Origin: Burkholderiales bacterium
GTDB taxonomy: Bacteria > Pseudomonadota > Gammaproteobacteria > Burkholderiales > SHXO01
Direction: 5' to 3'
Assembly: GCA_020854105.1 (NCBI GenBank)
Contig: JADZGB010000022.1
Span: forward strand, 71,805 to 135,804
Length of the DNA stretch: 64,000 nucleotides
Below the pieces are notes generated by a model, which saw only the letters and a program-made list of their open reading frames with translations, ran no database searches and had not been told where the DNA came from. A program made the translations under genes and the position numbers. Position 1 is the stretch's first letter. Each line of letters opens with the position of its first letter. This document shows, one piece after another, positions 18,584-29,452 of the stretch.

Positions 18584-19605
18584 GCTTGCCCCCACGGCCA
18601 CCAGGGCGTCTGCATCCACGCGCCGATGACGATCAGCCACACCAGCGTCACGGGAATGAAGACCTTCCAGCCCAGGCGCATGATCTGATCGTAGCGATAG
18701 CGCGGGAAGGTGGCGCGAAACCACAGGAACAGGAACAGCACGAACGCCACCTTGGCGGCGAGCCAGGGGAAGCCGTCGGGCAGGAACGGCGCGGGCGAGA
18801 GCCAGCCGCCGAGGAACATGACCGCGCACAGCGTGGAGACCAGGATCATGTTGGCGTACTCGGCCAGGAAGAAGATGGCAAAGGCCATCCCCGAGTACTC
18901 CACGTGGAAGCCCGCGACGATCTCGGACTCGCCCTCGGCCACGTCGAAGGGGGCGCGGTTGGTCTCGGCCACGCCGGAGATCAGGTAGACCAGGAACATC
19001 GGGAACAGAGGCACCCAGTTCCAGGACAGCGCGCCCAATCCGCCGGCCTGCCGCTGCACGATGTCCGACAGGTTCAGGCTCCGCGACATCATCAGAACGC
19101 CGACCAGCGCGAAACCCATGGCGATCTCGTACGACACGATCTGCGCGGCGGAGCGCAGGCCGCCGAGGAAGGCGTACTTGGAGTTGGAGGCCCAGCCGGC
19201 GATGATGACGCCGTACACGCCCATCGACGTGATGGCCAGCACGTACAGCAGGCCCGCGTCGATGTCGGCCAGCACCAGTTCGGGGCTGAACGGGATGACC
19301 GCCCACGCCGCCAGTGCCGGCATGATCGACATCACCGGCGCGAACACGAACAGGAACTTGTTCGCGCCCGAGGGAATGATCACTTCCTTGGTGAGCAGCT
19401 TGAGCGCATCGGCGATGGGCTGCAGCAGCCCCTTCGGCCCCACGCGGTTGGGGCCGAGGCGCACCTGCATGTAGCCGATCACCTTGCGTTCGGCCAGCGT
19501 CAGATAGGCGACCATGCCCATGAGCGGCAGCACGATCGCGACGATCTTGACCAGCGTCCAGACAGCAGGCCAGGCCGGTCCGAGGAGTTGTTCGAAGAAT
19601 TCCAT
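18580..19605 (-). CDS. nuoH: NADH-quinone oxidoreductase subunit H
   Basis: 341 residues, about eight transmembrane helices. NuoH forms part of the quinone channel. The conserved [26 protein letters not shown] (from residue 45) and the acidic [27 protein letters not shown] loop are complete. It ends in a 4-base overlap with nuoI. Confidence 0.97.
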   Translation of the reverse strand: MEFFEQLLGPAWPAVWTLVKIVAIVLPLMGMVAYLTLAERKVIGYMQVRLGPNRVGPKGLLQPIADALKLLTKEVIIPSGANKFLFVFAPVMSIMPALAAWAVIPFSPELVLADIDAGLLYVLAITSMGVYGVIIAGWASNSKYAFLGGLRSAAQIVSYEIAMGFALVGVLMMSRSLNLSDIVQRQAGGLGALSWNWVPLFPMFLVYLISGVAETNRAPFDVAEGESEIVAGFHVEYSGMAFAIFFLAEYANMILVSTLCAVMFLGGWLSPAPFLPDGFPWLAAKVAFVLFLFLWFRATFPRYRYDQIMRLGWKVFIPVTLVWLIVIGAWMQTPWWPWGQA

Positions 19606-19607
19606 GA

Positions 19608-21971
19608 TCAGGCGCTCGCCTTCTCTGGGCTGGACACGCGTTCGAGCCGCACCTCGCCGAACATCTCGCCCAGTTCGGCGGTGCTACGGTGGGCGGCTGC
19701 GATGCGCACGCAGTCGACGGGTACCGCAGGGTCGCTCACTGCCTTGACCACGGCCTGACCGGCGCCCTGAACGACGCGCAGCGCCTCGCCTTCCTTCAGC
19801 GCCAGGCGCTCGAGCGTCGCGGGCGCCATGCGCGCAGTCGGCGGCGCAGCGTCGCGCGTCATCTGAAGCGGCGGCGAACGGCGTGCCAGATTGTCGGCGA
19901 AATGGATGGGCACCTCGGCAATCCTCTGCAGCCCGGGCCGATCCGCGGCTGCATGCAACGCACCGGCGGCCGGCACGTTCGACAGGCGCGCGGCGATGTC
20001 CACGCCGTCCAGTGCGGCCGCGCGCACGTCCTCGGCGCTGGCGAAGTCGAATCCGGTCAGGCCCAGCAGATTGCCGATCACGCGCAGCACCTTCCAGCCC
20101 GGACGCGTCTCGGCGAATGGCCGCACCACGCCGACGAAGCTCTGCACCCGGCCCTCCGTGCTGACGAAGGATCCGGCAGTCTCGGTGAAGGGAGCGATCG
20201 GCAACAGAACGTGCGCGTACTCGGTCGCGCGGTGCCTGAACGGCGAGCACGCGACCACGAACTCGGCGGCCTTCATCGCCGCGATCGCGCGCTGAGGATC
20301 GTGGCAGTCGAGTTCGGGCTCGGCGTTCCACAGCAGATAGGCCTGACGCGGCTGCTCGAGCATGGCGCGCGCATTCAGCCCGGCGGGCACGTCGAACGGC
20401 ACCGCTCCCGCAATGTAGCCGCCGACGCTGTTGGCGGCCTCGCCCAGGAAGCCCATGCGCGCGCCGAGCAGCTGCGCGAGCGCGTGCGCGAGGCGCTGGA
20501 GCAGCGCTGCCTGCGGATGATGCTGCGCCAGGTTGCCCAGGAACAGACCGACGTTCCCCCCCGAGACCAGGCTGCGTGCGATCGCCTGCGCCCCCTCCGA
20601 TGCAGCGGATGTCGACAGGCCGGAGACGGACTTCCCTTCGAGGTTCGCGACCGCCTGCACCACTTCGGCCAGGGCCGACGGCAGTGCCGCGGGCGATACC
20701 GACAGCCTGCCGGCGAGCACCATGAGCTGATCATCGCCCAGGCAGTCGATCAGGTTCACCTGCATCGATCGGCGCGCCGCGACACGCATGCGCGCGGCGA
20801 GAAGAGGATGGTCCTTGCGCAGCTGGCTACCCACCACCAGCACGCGGTCGAGCGCGGGCACGTCCGCGACCGGCATGCCTAGCCAGGGCGCGCCCGCAAG
20901 CGCCGCGTCCTGACTGAAGTCGCACTGGCGCAGGCGGAAATCGACGTTGCCGCTGCCCAACCCGCGCAGCGTGCGGCCCAGGAGGAACAGCTCCTCCAGG
21001 GTCGAATGCGGCGTGGCCAGAGCGCCGATGGCGCCGGGCCCGTGCCGGTCGCGCACGCGCTCGAGCCCGCGCGTCACTTCCTCCAGTGCCGTCGGCCACT
21101 CGACCTCGATCCACCTGCCCTCGCGCCGGATCATGGGACGTGCGAGGCGGTCCGGCGAATCCAGTCCTTCGTAGCTGAAGCGGTCCTTGTCCGACAGCCA
21201 GCACTCGTTGATCGCCTCGTTCTCCAGGGGCAGCACGCGCATCACGCGGTCCTGCTTCACCTGCAGCATGAGATTGCTGCCCAGGCCGTCGTGCGGGCTC
21301 ACCGACCTGCGCCGGCCCAGCTCCCAGCCGCGCGCCGAGAAGCGGAACGGCTTGGAGGTGAGCGCGCCGACCGGGCACAGGTCGATCATGTTGCCCGACA
21401 GCTCGGAATCCACCGTACGTCCAACGAAGCTGAGGATCTCGGAGTGCTCGCCGCGCCCGGCCATGCCCAGTTCCATGATCCCGGCCACTTCCTGGCCGAA
21501 GCGCACGCAGCGCGTGCAGTGGATGCAGCGACTCATTTCCTCCGCCGCCACCAGCGGGCCGACATCCTTCGGCGGCACGACGCGCTTGGGCTCGAGATAG
21601 CGCGAATTGCTCGCGCCGTAGCCCACCGCGAGGTCCTGCAGCTGGCACTCGCCGCCCTGATCGCAGATCGGGCAGTCGAGCGGATGGTTGATGAGCAGGA
21701 ACTCCATCACGCCCTTCTGTGCATTGACTGCGAGCGCGGAGTGCGTGAACACCTTCATCCCCTCGATCACCGGCGTCGCACAGGCGGGCAGTGGCTTGGG
21801 CGCCTTCTCCACCTGCACCAGGCACATCCTGCAGTTGGCGGCGATCGACAGCTTCTTGTGGTAGCAGAAATGCGGGATGTAGATGCCGAGCTTGTTGGCC
21901 GCCTCCATCACGGTGGCATTGCCCGGCACCGCCACCGGCTTGCCGTCTATTTCCAGATTGACATCGGCCAT
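19608..21971 (-). CDS. nuoG: NADH-quinone oxidoreductase subunit G
   Basis: 787 residues from the ATG at 21971. The N-terminal ferredoxin region has the 2Fe-2S cysteines, then [18 protein letters not shown] (His-ligated 4Fe-4S) and CIHCTRC...CPVGALTS (4Fe-4S). The rest is the inactive molybdopterin-oxidoreductase-like domain. It is the largest subunit of the peripheral arm. It ends two bases before nuoH. Confidence 0.97.
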   Translation of the reverse strand: MADVNLEIDGKPVAVPGNATVMEAANKLGIYIPHFCYHKKLSIAANCRMCLVQVEKAPKPLPACATPVIEGMKVFTHSALAVNAQKGVMEFLLINHPLDCPICDQGGECQLQDLAVGYGASNSRYLEPKRVVPPKDVGPLVAAEEMSRCIHCTRCVRFGQEVAGIMELGMAGRGEHSEILSFVGRTVDSELSGNMIDLCPVGALTSKPFRFSARGWELGRRRSVSPHDGLGSNLMLQVKQDRVMRVLPLENEAINECWLSDKDRFSYEGLDSPDRLARPMIRREGRWIEVEWPTALEEVTRGLERVRDRHGPGAIGALATPHSTLEELFLLGRTLRGLGSGNVDFRLRQCDFSQDAALAGAPWLGMPVADVPALDRVLVVGSQLRKDHPLLAARMRVAARRSMQVNLIDCLGDDQLMVLAGRLSVSPAALPSALAEVVQAVANLEGKSVSGLSTSAASEGAQAIARSLVSGGNVGLFLGNLAQHHPQAALLQRLAHALAQLLGARMGFLGEAANSVGGYIAGAVPFDVPAGLNARAMLEQPRQAYLLWNAEPELDCHDPQRAIAAMKAAEFVVACSPFRHRATEYAHVLLPIAPFTETAGSFVSTEGRVQSFVGVVRPFAETRPGWKVLRVIGNLLGLTGFDFASAEDVRAAALDGVDIAARLSNVPAAGALHAAADRPGLQRIAEVPIHFADNLARRSPPLQMTRDAAPPTARMAPATLERLALKEGEALRVVQGAGQAVVKAVSDPAVPVDCVRIAAAHRSTAELGEMFGEVRLERVSSPEKASA

Positions 21972-21985
21972 CGGTATCTGCTTCC

Positions 21986-23305
21986 CTACGCGTACGCGGG
22001 TTCGGTCACGAGGCATTTCCCGTGCTCGATGTGATACGCGAACTCGTCACGATAATGCTTGATGAAGGCGCGCACCGGCATGGCCGCCGCATCGCCCAGG
22101 GCGCAGATCGTGCGCCCCTGGATGTTGTCGGCCACCGAATTGAGCGTGTCCAGATCCTCGGGACGGCCCTGCCCGTGCTCGATGCGATGAACCATGCGAT
22201 ACAGCCAGCCGGTGCCTTCGCGACATGGTGTGCACTGGCCGCACGATTCCTCGTAGTAGAAGTAGGACAGGCGCATCAGGGCACGCACCATGCAGGTGCG
22301 GTCGTCCATGCAGATCACCGCACCCGAGCCGAGCATGGAGCCGGCCTTGGCGATGGAGTCGTAGTCCATGTCGGTGGCCAGCATGACATCGCCCGGGAGC
22401 ACGGGCATCGAAGAGCCGCCGGGTATGCAGGCCTTGAGGGGGCGGCCGTCACGCATGCCGCCGGCCATCTCCAGGAGCTTCGCGAACGGTGTTCCCAGGC
22501 GGACCTCGTAGTTGCCTGGCCGCGCGACGTGCCCCGACACCGAGAAGATCTTCGTGCCGCCGTTGTTGGGCCTGCCCATGTTCAGGAAGGCCTCGCCGCC
22601 GTTGCGGATGATCCACGGCACCGCCGCGAATGTCTCGGTGTTGTTGATCGTGGTGGGCTTGCCGTACAAGCCGAAGCTGGCCGGGAACGGCGGCTTGAAG
22701 CGCGGCTGACCCTTCTTGCCCTCGAGCGACTCGAGCAGCGCGGTCTCTTCCCCGCAGATGTAGGCGCCATAGCCGTGGTGGGCGAACAGGTCGAAGCCGA
22801 ACGGCGAACCCATGATGCCGCGGCCGAGGTATCCCGCGGCGTACGCCTCGCGCAGCGCCTCCTCGAAGCGCTGGTAGACATCCCAGATCTCGCCGTGGAT
22901 GTAGTTGTACCCGGCGCCGATGCCCATCGCGTACGCGGCGATTGCCATGCCCTCGATCACCGAGTGCGGGTTGTAGCGCAGGATGTCGCGGTCCTTGAAC
23001 GTGCCCGGCTCACCCTCGTCCGAATTGCACACCAGGTACTTCTGCCCGGTGTAGTTCTTCGGCATGAAGCTCCACTTGAGCCCGGTGGGGAAACCGGCGC
23101 CACCGCGCCCGCGCAACGCGGACTTCTTCACCTCCGCGATCACGTCCTCGGGCGACATCGGCTGTGTGAGCATCCTGCGCAGAGCCTGGTAGCCGCCGCG
23201 GGACTCGTAGTCACCGATGTGCCAGTTCGCACCGGTGACGTCCTTCATGATCAGCGCGTCCGGTCCATAGGCGCCGGGCGCGAACGGCACCACCGAAGTG
23301 GGCAT
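21986..23305 (-). CDS. nuoF: NADH-quinone oxidoreductase subunit F (NADH/FMN-binding)
   Basis: 439 residues from the ATG at 23305, which shares one base with the nuoE stop (TGATG). [13 protein letters not shown] binds FMN/NADH, and [15 protein letters not shown] holds the N3 4Fe-4S ligands. It oxidises NADH and starts the electron chain of complex I. Other in-frame starts up to 23851 run through nuoE and were rejected. Confidence 0.97.
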   Translation of the reverse strand: MPTSVVPFAPGAYGPDALIMKDVTGANWHIGDYESRGGYQALRRMLTQPMSPEDVIAEVKKSALRGRGGAGFPTGLKWSFMPKNYTGQKYLVCNSDEGEPGTFKDRDILRYNPHSVIEGMAIAAYAMGIGAGYNYIHGEIWDVYQRFEEALREAYAAGYLGRGIMGSPFGFDLFAHHGYGAYICGEETALLESLEGKKGQPRFKPPFPASFGLYGKPTTINNTETFAAVPWIIRNGGEAFLNMGRPNNGGTKIFSVSGHVARPGNYEVRLGTPFAKLLEMAGGMRDGRPLKACIPGGSSMPVLPGDVMLATDMDYDSIAKAGSMLGSGAVICMDDRTCMVRALMRLSYFYYEESCGQCTPCREGTGWLYRMVHRIEHGQGRPEDLDTLNSVADNIQGRTICALGDAAAMPVRAFIKHYRDEFAYHIEHGKCLVTEPAYA

Positions 23306-23802
23306 CACGATTCGCTGCCTCCCTCGCGCGCACGCGCGAGCCACTCGTCGATACGATCGGGCGTCATGCCGATCAGCATCTTCCTGTTGTTGACAAGCAT
23401 TACGGGCGCGTCGCCGCAGGCGCCGAAGCATTCGCCTTCCTTCAAGGTGAACTGCCCGTCGGCGGTGGTCTCGCCATAGCCGATGCCCAGTCGCTGCTTC
23501 AGGTGCTGCGCCGCTTCGGTCGCTCCCGACAGGGCGCACGGCAGGTTGGTGCAGATGCACAGCTTGTGCTGGCCCACCGGCGCCAGGTCGTACATGGCGT
23601 AAAACGTGGCGACCTCGTACACGGCGATGCTGGGCATGCTCAGATACTCGGCGACGCGGTCCATCAATTCGGGTGTCAGGTGGCCGCTCTCTTCCTGCGC
23701 GATGGCGAGTGCCGACATCACCGCCGACTGACGCTGATCGGACGGATACTTGGCGATCTCGAGATCGATCTTCGCGCGTGTGCTGTCGGAGAGCATGCTC
23801 AT
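23305..23802 (-). CDS. nuoE: NADH-quinone oxidoreductase subunit E
   Basis: 165 residues, thioredoxin-like 2Fe-2S subunit. The four ligands appear as CTNLPC and CFGAC. It forms the NADH dehydrogenase tip with NuoF and NuoG. A palindromic repeat separates it from nuoD by 140 bases. Confidence 0.97.
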   Translation of the reverse strand: MSMLSDSTRAKIDLEIAKYPSDQRQSAVMSALAIAQEESGHLTPELMDRVAEYLSMPSIAVYEVATFYAMYDLAPVGQHKLCICTNLPCALSGATEAAQHLKQRLGIGYGETTADGQFTLKEGECFGACGDAPVMLVNNRKMLIGMTPDRIDEWLARAREGGSES

Positions 23803-23807
23803 TTCCT

Positions 23808-23909
23808 GCCACGAAGGTACGAAAACACGAAGAAAAGCGGTAGAAGATCAATTCGTGCCTTCATGATGTGGAGGTTTTCGTGCCTTCGTGCCTTCGTGTC
23901 TTCGTGGTC
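23808..23909. repeat. CACGAAGG palindromic element, copy 2 (nuoD-nuoE gap)
   Basis: Left arm CCACGAAGGTACGAAAACAC.. at 23809-23832 and right arm ending CTTCGTGTCTTCGTGG at 23907 form an imperfect inverted repeat. The unit sequence is the same as copies 1 and 3. It lies in the gap between nuoE and nuoD. Confidence 0.8.
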
Positions 23910-23942
23910 AAAAGGTTTCGGCGCTTCGTGGTGTTCACTGCG

Positions 23943-25196
23943 TTACCGGTCGATCTCTCCGAACACGATGTCCATCGTGCCGATGATCGCCACCGCATCC
24001 GAGATCATGTGGCCGCGCGCGACCTCGTCCATGGCGGCCAGGTGCGCGAAGCCCGGTGCGCGGATCTTGAGGCGGTAGGGCTTGTTCGCGCCATCGGACA
24101 CCAGATAGATGCCGAATTCGCCCTTCGGGTGCTCGATCGCCGCGTAGGCCTCTCCCTCGGGCACGTGCATGCCTTCGGTGAACAGCTTGAAGTGGTGGAT
24201 CAGCTCTTCCATGTTCGACTTCATGTCGACGCGCCCGGGCGGCGCCACCTTGTGGTCGTCCGCGATGACCGGGCCGGGATTGCCGCGAAGCCAGTCGATG
24301 CACTGCCCGATGATGCGATTGCTCTGCCGCATCTCCTCCATGCGCACGAGATAGCGGTCGTAGCAGTCTCCGTTCACGCCGACCGGTATGTCGAACTGCA
24401 TGCGGTCGTACACCTGGTACGGCTGCTTCTTGCGCAGATCCCAGGCGATGCCGGAGCCGCGCAGCATCGGCCCGGTGAAGCCGAGCGCCTTGGCACGCTC
24501 TGGCGATACGACCCCGATGCCCACCGTGCGCTGCTTCCAGATGCGGTTGTCCGTCAGCAGCGTCTCGTACTCGTCGACCAGCTTCGGAAACCGGCCGACG
24601 AAGTCCTCGATGAAGTCGAGTAGCGATCCCTGGCGGTTGGCATTGAGGCGCTTGATGTCCTCCTTCGACCGGATACTCGACTCCTGGTACTGGGGCATGC
24701 GCTCCGGCAGATCGCGATAGACGCCCCCCGGACGGTAGTAGGCCGCGTGCATGCGCGCGCCCGAGACCGCCTCGTAGCAGTCCATCAGGTCCTCGCGTTC
24801 CCGGAAGCAGTACAGGAATACCGTCATGGCCCCGATGTCGAGGCCGTGCGCGCCCAGCCACAGCAGATGATTGAGGATGCGCGTGATCTCGTCGAACATC
24901 ACGCGGATGTACTGCGCCCGCAGCGGTACCGCGATGCCCAGGAGCTTCTCGATGGCAAGGCAGTACGCGTGTTCGTTGCACATCATGGACACGTAGTCGA
25001 GACGATCCATGTAGGGCAGCGACTGGATGAAGGTCTTGTGCTCCGCGAGTTTCTCCGTCGCCCGGTGCAGCAAGCCGATGTGCGGGTCGGCGCGCTGTAT
25101 CACCTCGCCGTCGAGTTCGAGCACGAGGCGCAGCACGCCGTGGGCCGCAGGATGCTGCGGCCCAAAATTCATCGTGTAGTTACGGATCTCTGCCAT
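23943..25196 (-). CDS. nuoD: NADH-quinone oxidoreductase subunit D
   Basis: 417 residues, the 49-kDa subunit that forms the quinone site with NuoB. The N-terminus [20 protein letters not shown] has the conserved quinone-site histidine loop (GPQHPAAHG). The C-terminus ends [11 protein letters not shown], as in relatives. The start at 25196 has no good ribosome site. The first 11 codons are repeated at 25325, starting a 41-residue frame that stops three bases before this ATG, so translation may be coupled to that frame. Confidence 0.97.
   Translation of the reverse strand: MAEIRNYTMNFGPQHPAAHGVLRLVLELDGEVIQRADPHIGLLHRATEKLAEHKTFIQSLPYMDRLDYVSMMCNEHAYCLAIEKLLGIAVPLRAQYIRVMFDEITRILNHLLWLGAHGLDIGAMTVFLYCFREREDLMDCYEAVSGARMHAAYYRPGGVYRDLPERMPQYQESSIRSKEDIKRLNANRQGSLLDFIEDFVGRFPKLVDEYETLLTDNRIWKQRTVGIGVVSPERAKALGFTGPMLRGSGIAWDLRKKQPYQVYDRMQFDIPVGVNGDCYDRYLVRMEEMRQSNRIIGQCIDWLRGNPGPVIADDHKVAPPGRVDMKSNMEELIHHFKLFTEGMHVPEGEAYAAIEHPKGEFGIYLVSDGANKPYRLKIRAPGFAHLAAMDEVARGHMISDAVAIIGTMDIVFGEIDR
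25164..25196. repeat. 33-bp direct repeat, copy A (true nuoD 5' end)
   Basis: The first 33 bases of nuoD. The same sequence with one mismatch occurs at 25293-25325. The 96 bases in between are not related to nuoD. Confidence 0.9.
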
Positions 25197-25292
25197 CGGT
25201 TAGCGCGTCATCGAAGCGGCAATCGCCATACTGCGACCGACGAGATGCATTTCAGCGCAGGCTAACTTGCGTGAGCAAGTTATGCCGTAGCT
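25197..25292. repeat. 96-bp insert between nuoD direct repeats
   Basis: This segment separates the two 33-bp repeats. It carries a dyad AACTTGC-GTGA-GCAAGTT at 25264-25281. It resembles a small dispersed element, with the flanking repeats as an unusually long target duplication. That origin is inference. Confidence 0.5.
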
Positions 25293-25325
25293 AAAATTCG
25301 TCGTGTAGTTACGGATCTCTGCCAT
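25200..25325 (-). other. duplicated nuoD start fused to a 41-residue frame
   Basis: Starting with an ATG at 25325, this frame repeats the first residues of NuoD ([10 protein letters not shown], one change Met to Thr), then runs into unrelated sequence and stops at TAA 25202-25200. Only three bases lie between that stop and the nuoD ATG. It may be a by-product of an insertion, or act as a leader that delivers ribosomes to nuoD. No ribosome site is obvious before it. Confidence 0.5.
25293..25325. repeat. 33-bp direct repeat, copy B (extra nuoD 5' end)
   Basis: Repeats the nuoD start region (25164-25196) with one mismatch, including the ATG. Confidence 0.9.
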
Positions 25326-25336
25326 TCAAATGACTA

Positions 25337-25464
25337 CCACGAAGGCACGAAGGCACGAAAAGACCGCACGAGAAGATGGCATGCGTGCCGATCGCTCCCC
25401 CTCGCATTGCCTGCAATCCATTTCGGACACGATGTTCTTCCTTCGTGCCTTCCTGTCTTCGTGG
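25337..25464. repeat. CACGAAGG palindromic element, copy 3 (nuoC-nuoD gap)
   Basis: Left arm CCACGAAGGCACGAAGGCAC.. at 25337-25362 and right arm CCTTCGTGCCTTCCTGTC.. to 25464 form an imperfect long inverted repeat around 75 bases. It is the third copy in the nuo operon and lies next to the duplicated nuoD start. Confidence 0.8.
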
Positions 25465-25483
25465 TGAGAATGGCTTTCGCGGT

Positions 25484-26101
25484 TCATCCGTTTCGAACCT
25501 TGCGCTCGCTGTCCGCGTAGTTCTCCTCGCGGATCACGCGCGGAACGATCTCGCGCGGCTCGATCGTGACGGGCTGGTAGATCACCCGCTGCTGATCCGG
25601 GTCGTAACGCATCTCGACCGTGCCGGAGAGCGGAAAGTCCTTGCGGAACGGATGTCCGACGAAGCCGTAGTCGGTCAGGATGCGGCGCAGATCCGGGTGA
25701 TCGGTGAAGACGATCCCGAACAGGTCGAACGCCTCGCGCTCGTACCAGTCCGCCGACGGCCAGACACCGGTCACGGAAGCCAGGATCGGCAGATCGTCGT
25801 CGGGCGCGAAGACGCGCAGGCGGATGCGCTGATTGAGTTCCACGGACAGCAGGTGGTAGACGACGGCATAACGCATGCCGTCCCAGGCGCCATCGCCGTA
25901 GGTGGAGTAATCCATCCCGCACAGGTCGATGAGCTGCTCGAAACCCAGGCCGGCGCCATCCCGCAGTTCCACGCACACCTCGAGCAGATCGACGGCACGC
26001 ACGACGATGGTGATCTCGTCCAGGCGCTCGCCGATGGAGACGATGCGCTCCCCGAAGCGTTCGCTCAGCGTGTTCTTCAGGGATTCCAGTCTGGGCGGCA
26101 T
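25484..26101 (-). CDS. nuoC: NADH-quinone oxidoreductase subunit C
   Basis: 205 residues from the ATG at 26101 ([10 protein letters not shown]). The 30-kDa signature [42 protein letters not shown] is complete. NuoC is a structural subunit of the peripheral arm beside NuoD. It is a separate gene, not the NuoCD fusion of enterobacteria. A longer frame to 26374 would overlap nuoB and was rejected. Confidence 0.97.
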   Translation of the reverse strand: MPPRLESLKNTLSERFGERIVSIGERLDEITIVVRAVDLLEVCVELRDGAGLGFEQLIDLCGMDYSTYGDGAWDGMRYAVVYHLLSVELNQRIRLRVFAPDDDLPILASVTGVWPSADWYEREAFDLFGIVFTDHPDLRRILTDYGFVGHPFRKDFPLSGTVEMRYDPDQQRVIYQPVTIEPREIVPRVIREENYADSERKVRNG

Positions 26102-26121
26102 TTCCTTCGTCGGCTCCTCGG

Positions 26122-26598
26122 CTAGCGGGCGATCGTGCTGGTGCGCTTGATCTTGTTCTGCAGCTGGATGATGCCGTAGAGCAGCGCCTCCGCAGTGGGG
26201 GGACAGCCGGGCACGTAGACGTCGACCGGCACGATGCGGTCGCAGCCGCGCACGACGGAATAGGAATAGTGGTAGTAGCCGCCGCCGTTCGCGCACGACC
26301 CCATCGAGATCACCCAGCGGGGCTCGGCCATCTGGTCGTACACCTTGCGCAGCGCGGGCGCCATCTTGTTGCACAGCGTGCCGGCCACGATCATGACGTC
26401 GGACTGGCGCGGACTCGGACGGAACACGATTCCGAAGCGATCCATGTCATAGCGGGCGGCGCCCGCGTGCATCATCTCCACGGCGCAGCAGGCAAGGCCG
26501 AAGGTCATCGGCCATAGCGATCCGGTGCGCGTCCAGTTGATGACATTGTCGAGCGTCGTGGTGACGAAACCCTGCTCGAGAACTCCTTCTATGCTCAT
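26122..26598 (-). CDS. nuoB: NADH-quinone oxidoreductase subunit B
   Basis: 158 residues. The N2 cluster ligands are seen as LACCAVEMM (tandem Cys), [10 protein letters not shown] and [10 protein letters not shown]. NuoB passes electrons to the quinone. Position between nuoA and nuoC is standard. Confidence 0.98.
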   Translation of the reverse strand: MSIEGVLEQGFVTTTLDNVINWTRTGSLWPMTFGLACCAVEMMHAGAARYDMDRFGIVFRPSPRQSDVMIVAGTLCNKMAPALRKVYDQMAEPRWVISMGSCANGGGYYHYSYSVVRGCDRIVPVDVYVPGCPPTAEALLYGIIQLQNKIKRTSTIAR

Positions 26599-26617
26599 CT
26601 CGACCGCCTCTCTTCGC

Positions 26618-26974
26618 TCATTCCCAATCGAGCGCGCCCTTCTTCCACTCGTAGACGAATCCCACGACGAGAATGACCAGGAAGATCACCATGGCGACGA
26701 ATCCGGGCGTGCCGATCTGCTCGAGCACTACCGCCCAGGGAAAGAGAAAGGCGATCTCGAGATCGAACAGGATGAACAGGATCGCGACGAGGTAGTAGCG
26801 CACGTCGAAGCGCATGCGCGCATCCTCGAACGCCTCGAAACCGCATTCGTAGGGGGACAGTTTCTCGCTGTCGGGCTTGTTGGGCCCGATGAGCCAGCCG
26901 AGAGCGACGGGGACGACGCCCACGCCGAGACCGACCAGGATGAAGAGGAGAATCGGAAAATATTCTTGCAGCAT
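26618..26974 (-). CDS. nuoA: NADH-quinone oxidoreductase subunit A
   Basis: 118 residues, three transmembrane helices, with the conserved [20 protein letters not shown] loop (from about residue 43). It is the first gene of the operon, 145 bases downstream of tRNA-Leu, so the operon may share the tRNA promoter or have its own start in that gap. Confidence 0.97.
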   Translation of the reverse strand: MLQEYFPILLFILVGLGVGVVPVALGWLIGPNKPDSEKLSPYECGFEAFEDARMRFDVRYYLVAILFILFDLEIAFLFPWAVVLEQIGTPGFVAMVIFLVILVVGFVYEWKKGALDWE

Positions 26975-27119
26975 TCAGCGACTCGTGCTCGGCCCTGCGG
27001 GCAGGCGGCTCGTCCGTGCATCCTCCGGACCGGCGTCCGCCGCGGCTGCGGCAGCGACATCGATCCCCCAGAGCCTCCTCCGTGGACGGGACATGTCGGC
27101 TGCCCGCCCTTTCGTGTAA

Positions 27120-27205
27120 TGGTGCCGATGGGGAGACTCGAACTCCCACGGCTTTCGCCACCGCCCCCTCAAGACGGCGTGTCTACCAATTTCACCACAT
27201 CGGCC
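27120..27205 (-). tRNA. tRNA-Leu (anticodon GAG)
   Basis: Read on the minus strand from 27205: acceptor GCCGATG pairs with CATCGGC, followed by A and an encoded CCA (27122-27120). The anticodon stem CCGTC/GGCGG encloses TTGAGGG, giving anticodon GAG (codons CUC/CUU). A long variable arm, typical of Leu, and a GTTCGAGTC T-loop are present. It lies between secG and nuoA, a conserved betaproteobacterial arrangement. Confidence 0.97.
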
Positions 27206-27259
27206 TTCTTTGCTGCTCGCTGAAGGCAGGTTGTCCGCCATCGCCCTCAGCGCAAGTCG

Positions 27260-27628
27260 TCACTGCTTCGGTATGTCGCCGGTCTTCGAGCCAGCCGGCG
27301 CGGCAGGCTCGGGAACGGGAGCGACGGTACCGGTCGATGGCACGGCAGGAGCGGACTCCGCCGGCTTGTGCGCGTCCATCACACTGGTCGCCTTGGGCGC
27401 CTGCATGGAGAACCAGGTCAGGCCGAGGCTGGTGATGAAAAACACGGCAGCCAGGATGCCCGTGCTACGGCTCAGGAAGTTGGCCGAGCCGGAGGCGCCG
27501 AACAGACTGCCGGACGAACCGCTGCCAAAGGCGGCGCCCATGTCCGCACCCTTGCCGTGCTGGAGCAACACGAGTCCGCATACGCCCAGGGCGATCACGA
27601 CATGAATCGACAACAATACGGTCTGCAT
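27260..27628 (-). CDS. secG: protein translocase subunit SecG
   Basis: 122 residues. Two transmembrane helices (about 3-22 and 54-73) flank the conserved LVLLQHGKGADMGAAFG loop. SecG assists the SecYE channel during protein export. The C-terminal tail is rich in Ala and Pro and is not conserved. It lies between tpiA and tRNA-Leu. Confidence 0.95.
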   Translation of the reverse strand: MQTVLLSIHVVIALGVCGLVLLQHGKGADMGAAFGSGSSGSLFGASGSANFLSRSTGILAAVFFITSLGLTWFSMQAPKATSVMDAHKPAESAPAVPSTGTVAPVPEPAAPAGSKTGDIPKQ

Positions 27629-27651
27629 ATCCCTGTCCAGCTACTGCTGCT

Positions 27652-28410
27652 TCATTGATCTGCCGCGCGGCAGATCGCCAGAAAATCGTCCACGATCAGC
27701 GATGCTCCGCCGATCAACCCGCCATCGATGTCCGGCTGGGCAAACAGCTCCGCGGCATTGGCCGCCTTCACGCTGCCTCCGTACAGGATCGGCAGCCTGG
27801 CGGCAGCGTCCTCGCCCGCGGCGCGGGCGACCTGCTCGCGCAGCCACCCATGTACTTCCTGTGCCTGCCCGGGGCTGGCACTGCGCCCCGTACCGATCGC
27901 CCAGACCGGCTCGTAGGCCAGGACGGCATCGGCCAGCGCATCGTTGCCTGCGGACTCGAGCACCGCCCGCAGCTGCTCGCCCACCACTTCATTCGTCCGA
28001 CCCGCTTCCCGCTGCGCCAGGCTCTCGCCCACGCACAGGATCGGGGTCAGACCACCATCCTTGACTGCCTTGAACTTGGCGGCGACCTGCGCGTCGCCCT
28101 CCCGGTACAGCACGCGTCGCTCGGAGTGTCCGACTATCACGTAGCGGCAACCGAACTCCCCGAGCATTGCCACCGACACTTCACCGGTGAAGGCGCCCTT
28201 GGCGTGCTCGCTCGCATTCTGCGCGCCCCATGCGACGGCACTGCCGGAGAGGAGCGACTGGACTTGTGCGAGGTACGGAAAGGGCACGCAGACCACCCAG
28301 CGAACCGCTCCGGACGCCTCCCGCGACTCCAGGAGCGTGCGCAGCAGCGCCTCGTTCTCGGCAAGGCTGCCGTGCATCTTCCAGTTGCCTGCGACCAGCT
28401 TCGTGCGCAT
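27652..28410 (-). CDS. tpiA: triosephosphate isomerase
   Basis: 252 residues, TIM barrel. GNWKMHG holds the substrate Asn/Lys, GHSERR the catalytic His, AYEPVWAIGTG the catalytic Glu, and LPILYGGSVKAAN the phosphate loop. It interconverts dihydroxyacetone phosphate and glyceraldehyde-3-phosphate. It ends 23 bases before secG. Confidence 0.98.
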   Translation of the reverse strand: MRTKLVAGNWKMHGSLAENEALLRTLLESREASGAVRWVVCVPFPYLAQVQSLLSGSAVAWGAQNASEHAKGAFTGEVSVAMLGEFGCRYVIVGHSERRVLYREGDAQVAAKFKAVKDGGLTPILCVGESLAQREAGRTNEVVGEQLRAVLESAGNDALADAVLAYEPVWAIGTGRSASPGQAQEVHGWLREQVARAAGEDAAARLPILYGGSVKAANAAELFAQPDIDGGLIGGASLIVDDFLAICRAADQ

Positions 28411-28623
28411 GCCCGCCGTTCACCAAATCAGGGAGATTTTACGCTCCCCGGTGAGGATGGGTCAAACGAACGGGTACCCAGCATCGGCGAGGACGCGACT
28501 CGGAACGATCCGGCACGGCCGCGGTCCGGCGCCGGACGGTCGGCGCAAGCGGACGATGAAGCGGCGGCGGGCGGCCGCCGGCGGCACGAGCGGGCGAGAA
28601 CTGCCACCCGGCCGCCCCGAGCG

Positions 28624-29424
28624 CTATCCGAAGCGGCCGGTGATGTAGTCTTCCGTCGCCTTGTTCTTCGGCTTGATGAAGATCGTGTCGGTGGCGTCGA
28701 ACTCGATCAGTTCGCCCAGATACATGTACGCCGTATAGTCGGACACGCGGGCAGCCTGCTGCATGTTGTGCGTGACGATGAGGATCGTCAGCTTGGCCTT
28801 GAGGTCGGCGATCAGCTCCTCGATGCTGGCGGTCGCGATCGGATCCAGCGCTGAGGTGGGCTCGTCGAACAGCAGGATCTCCGGTTCGGTCGCCAGGGCC
28901 CGCGCAATGCACAAGCGCTGCTGCTGGCCACCGGAGAGGTTGAAGGCCAGATCCTTGAGGCGGTGCTTGACCTCGTCCCACAATGCCGCCCCACGCAACG
29001 CCTGCTCCACCTTCTCGTCGACGATCGATGCCTTGCGCTCGCCGCGCACGCGCAGACCATAGGCGACGTTCTCGTAGATCGACTTGGGAAAGGGATTGGG
29101 TTTCTGGAACACCATGCTGATGCGCATGCGCACCTCGATCGGATCGACGTGCGTGTGCAGGAGATTGGTGTTGTCGGGATACAGGCGGATCTCGCCTTGA
29201 TAGCGGTTGCCGGGATACAGATCGTGCATCCGGTTGAAGCAGCGCAGATAGGTGGACTTGCCGCAGCCGGACGGTCCGATCAGCGCGGTCACCTTCTTCT
29301 CGTACAAGGGCATGTTGATGCCCTTGAGCGCGTGAAAGCTGCCGTAGTGGAACTGCAGGTTCTTGGTCTCCGCCTTCACCACCTTGGAGGCGGCTGCGAG
29401 AGAACCGTCGGTCACTTTGGACAT
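28624..29424 (-). CDS. pstB: phosphate ABC transporter ATP-binding protein
   Basis: 266 residues from the ATG at 29424. Walker A (GPSGCGKST), Q-loop (FQKPNPFP), signature (LSGGQQQR) and Walker B ([13 protein letters not shown]) are all present. It powers the Pst phosphate importer. It is the last pst gene here, and no phoU follows within the window. Confidence 0.98.
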   Translation of the reverse strand: MSKVTDGSLAAASKVVKAETKNLQFHYGSFHALKGINMPLYEKKVTALIGPSGCGKSTYLRCFNRMHDLYPGNRYQGEIRLYPDNTNLLHTHVDPIEVRMRISMVFQKPNPFPKSIYENVAYGLRVRGERKASIVDEKVEQALRGAALWDEVKHRLKDLAFNLSGGQQQRLCIARALATEPEILLFDEPTSALDPIATASIEELIADLKAKLTILIVTHNMQQAARVSDYTAYMYLGELIEFDATDTIFIKPKNKATEDYITGRFG

Positions 29425-29452
29425 GTCTGGAGGGGTCGCGTGCGCGTCGTCG

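Noticed and set aside
25484..26374. 296-residue NuoC
   Set aside because: The extra N-terminus is nuoB read in another frame; the ATG at 26101 gives the normal length.
28411..28623. phoU remnant between pstB and tpiA
   Set aside because: Translated frames show no PhoU pattern; only GC-rich dyads are seen.
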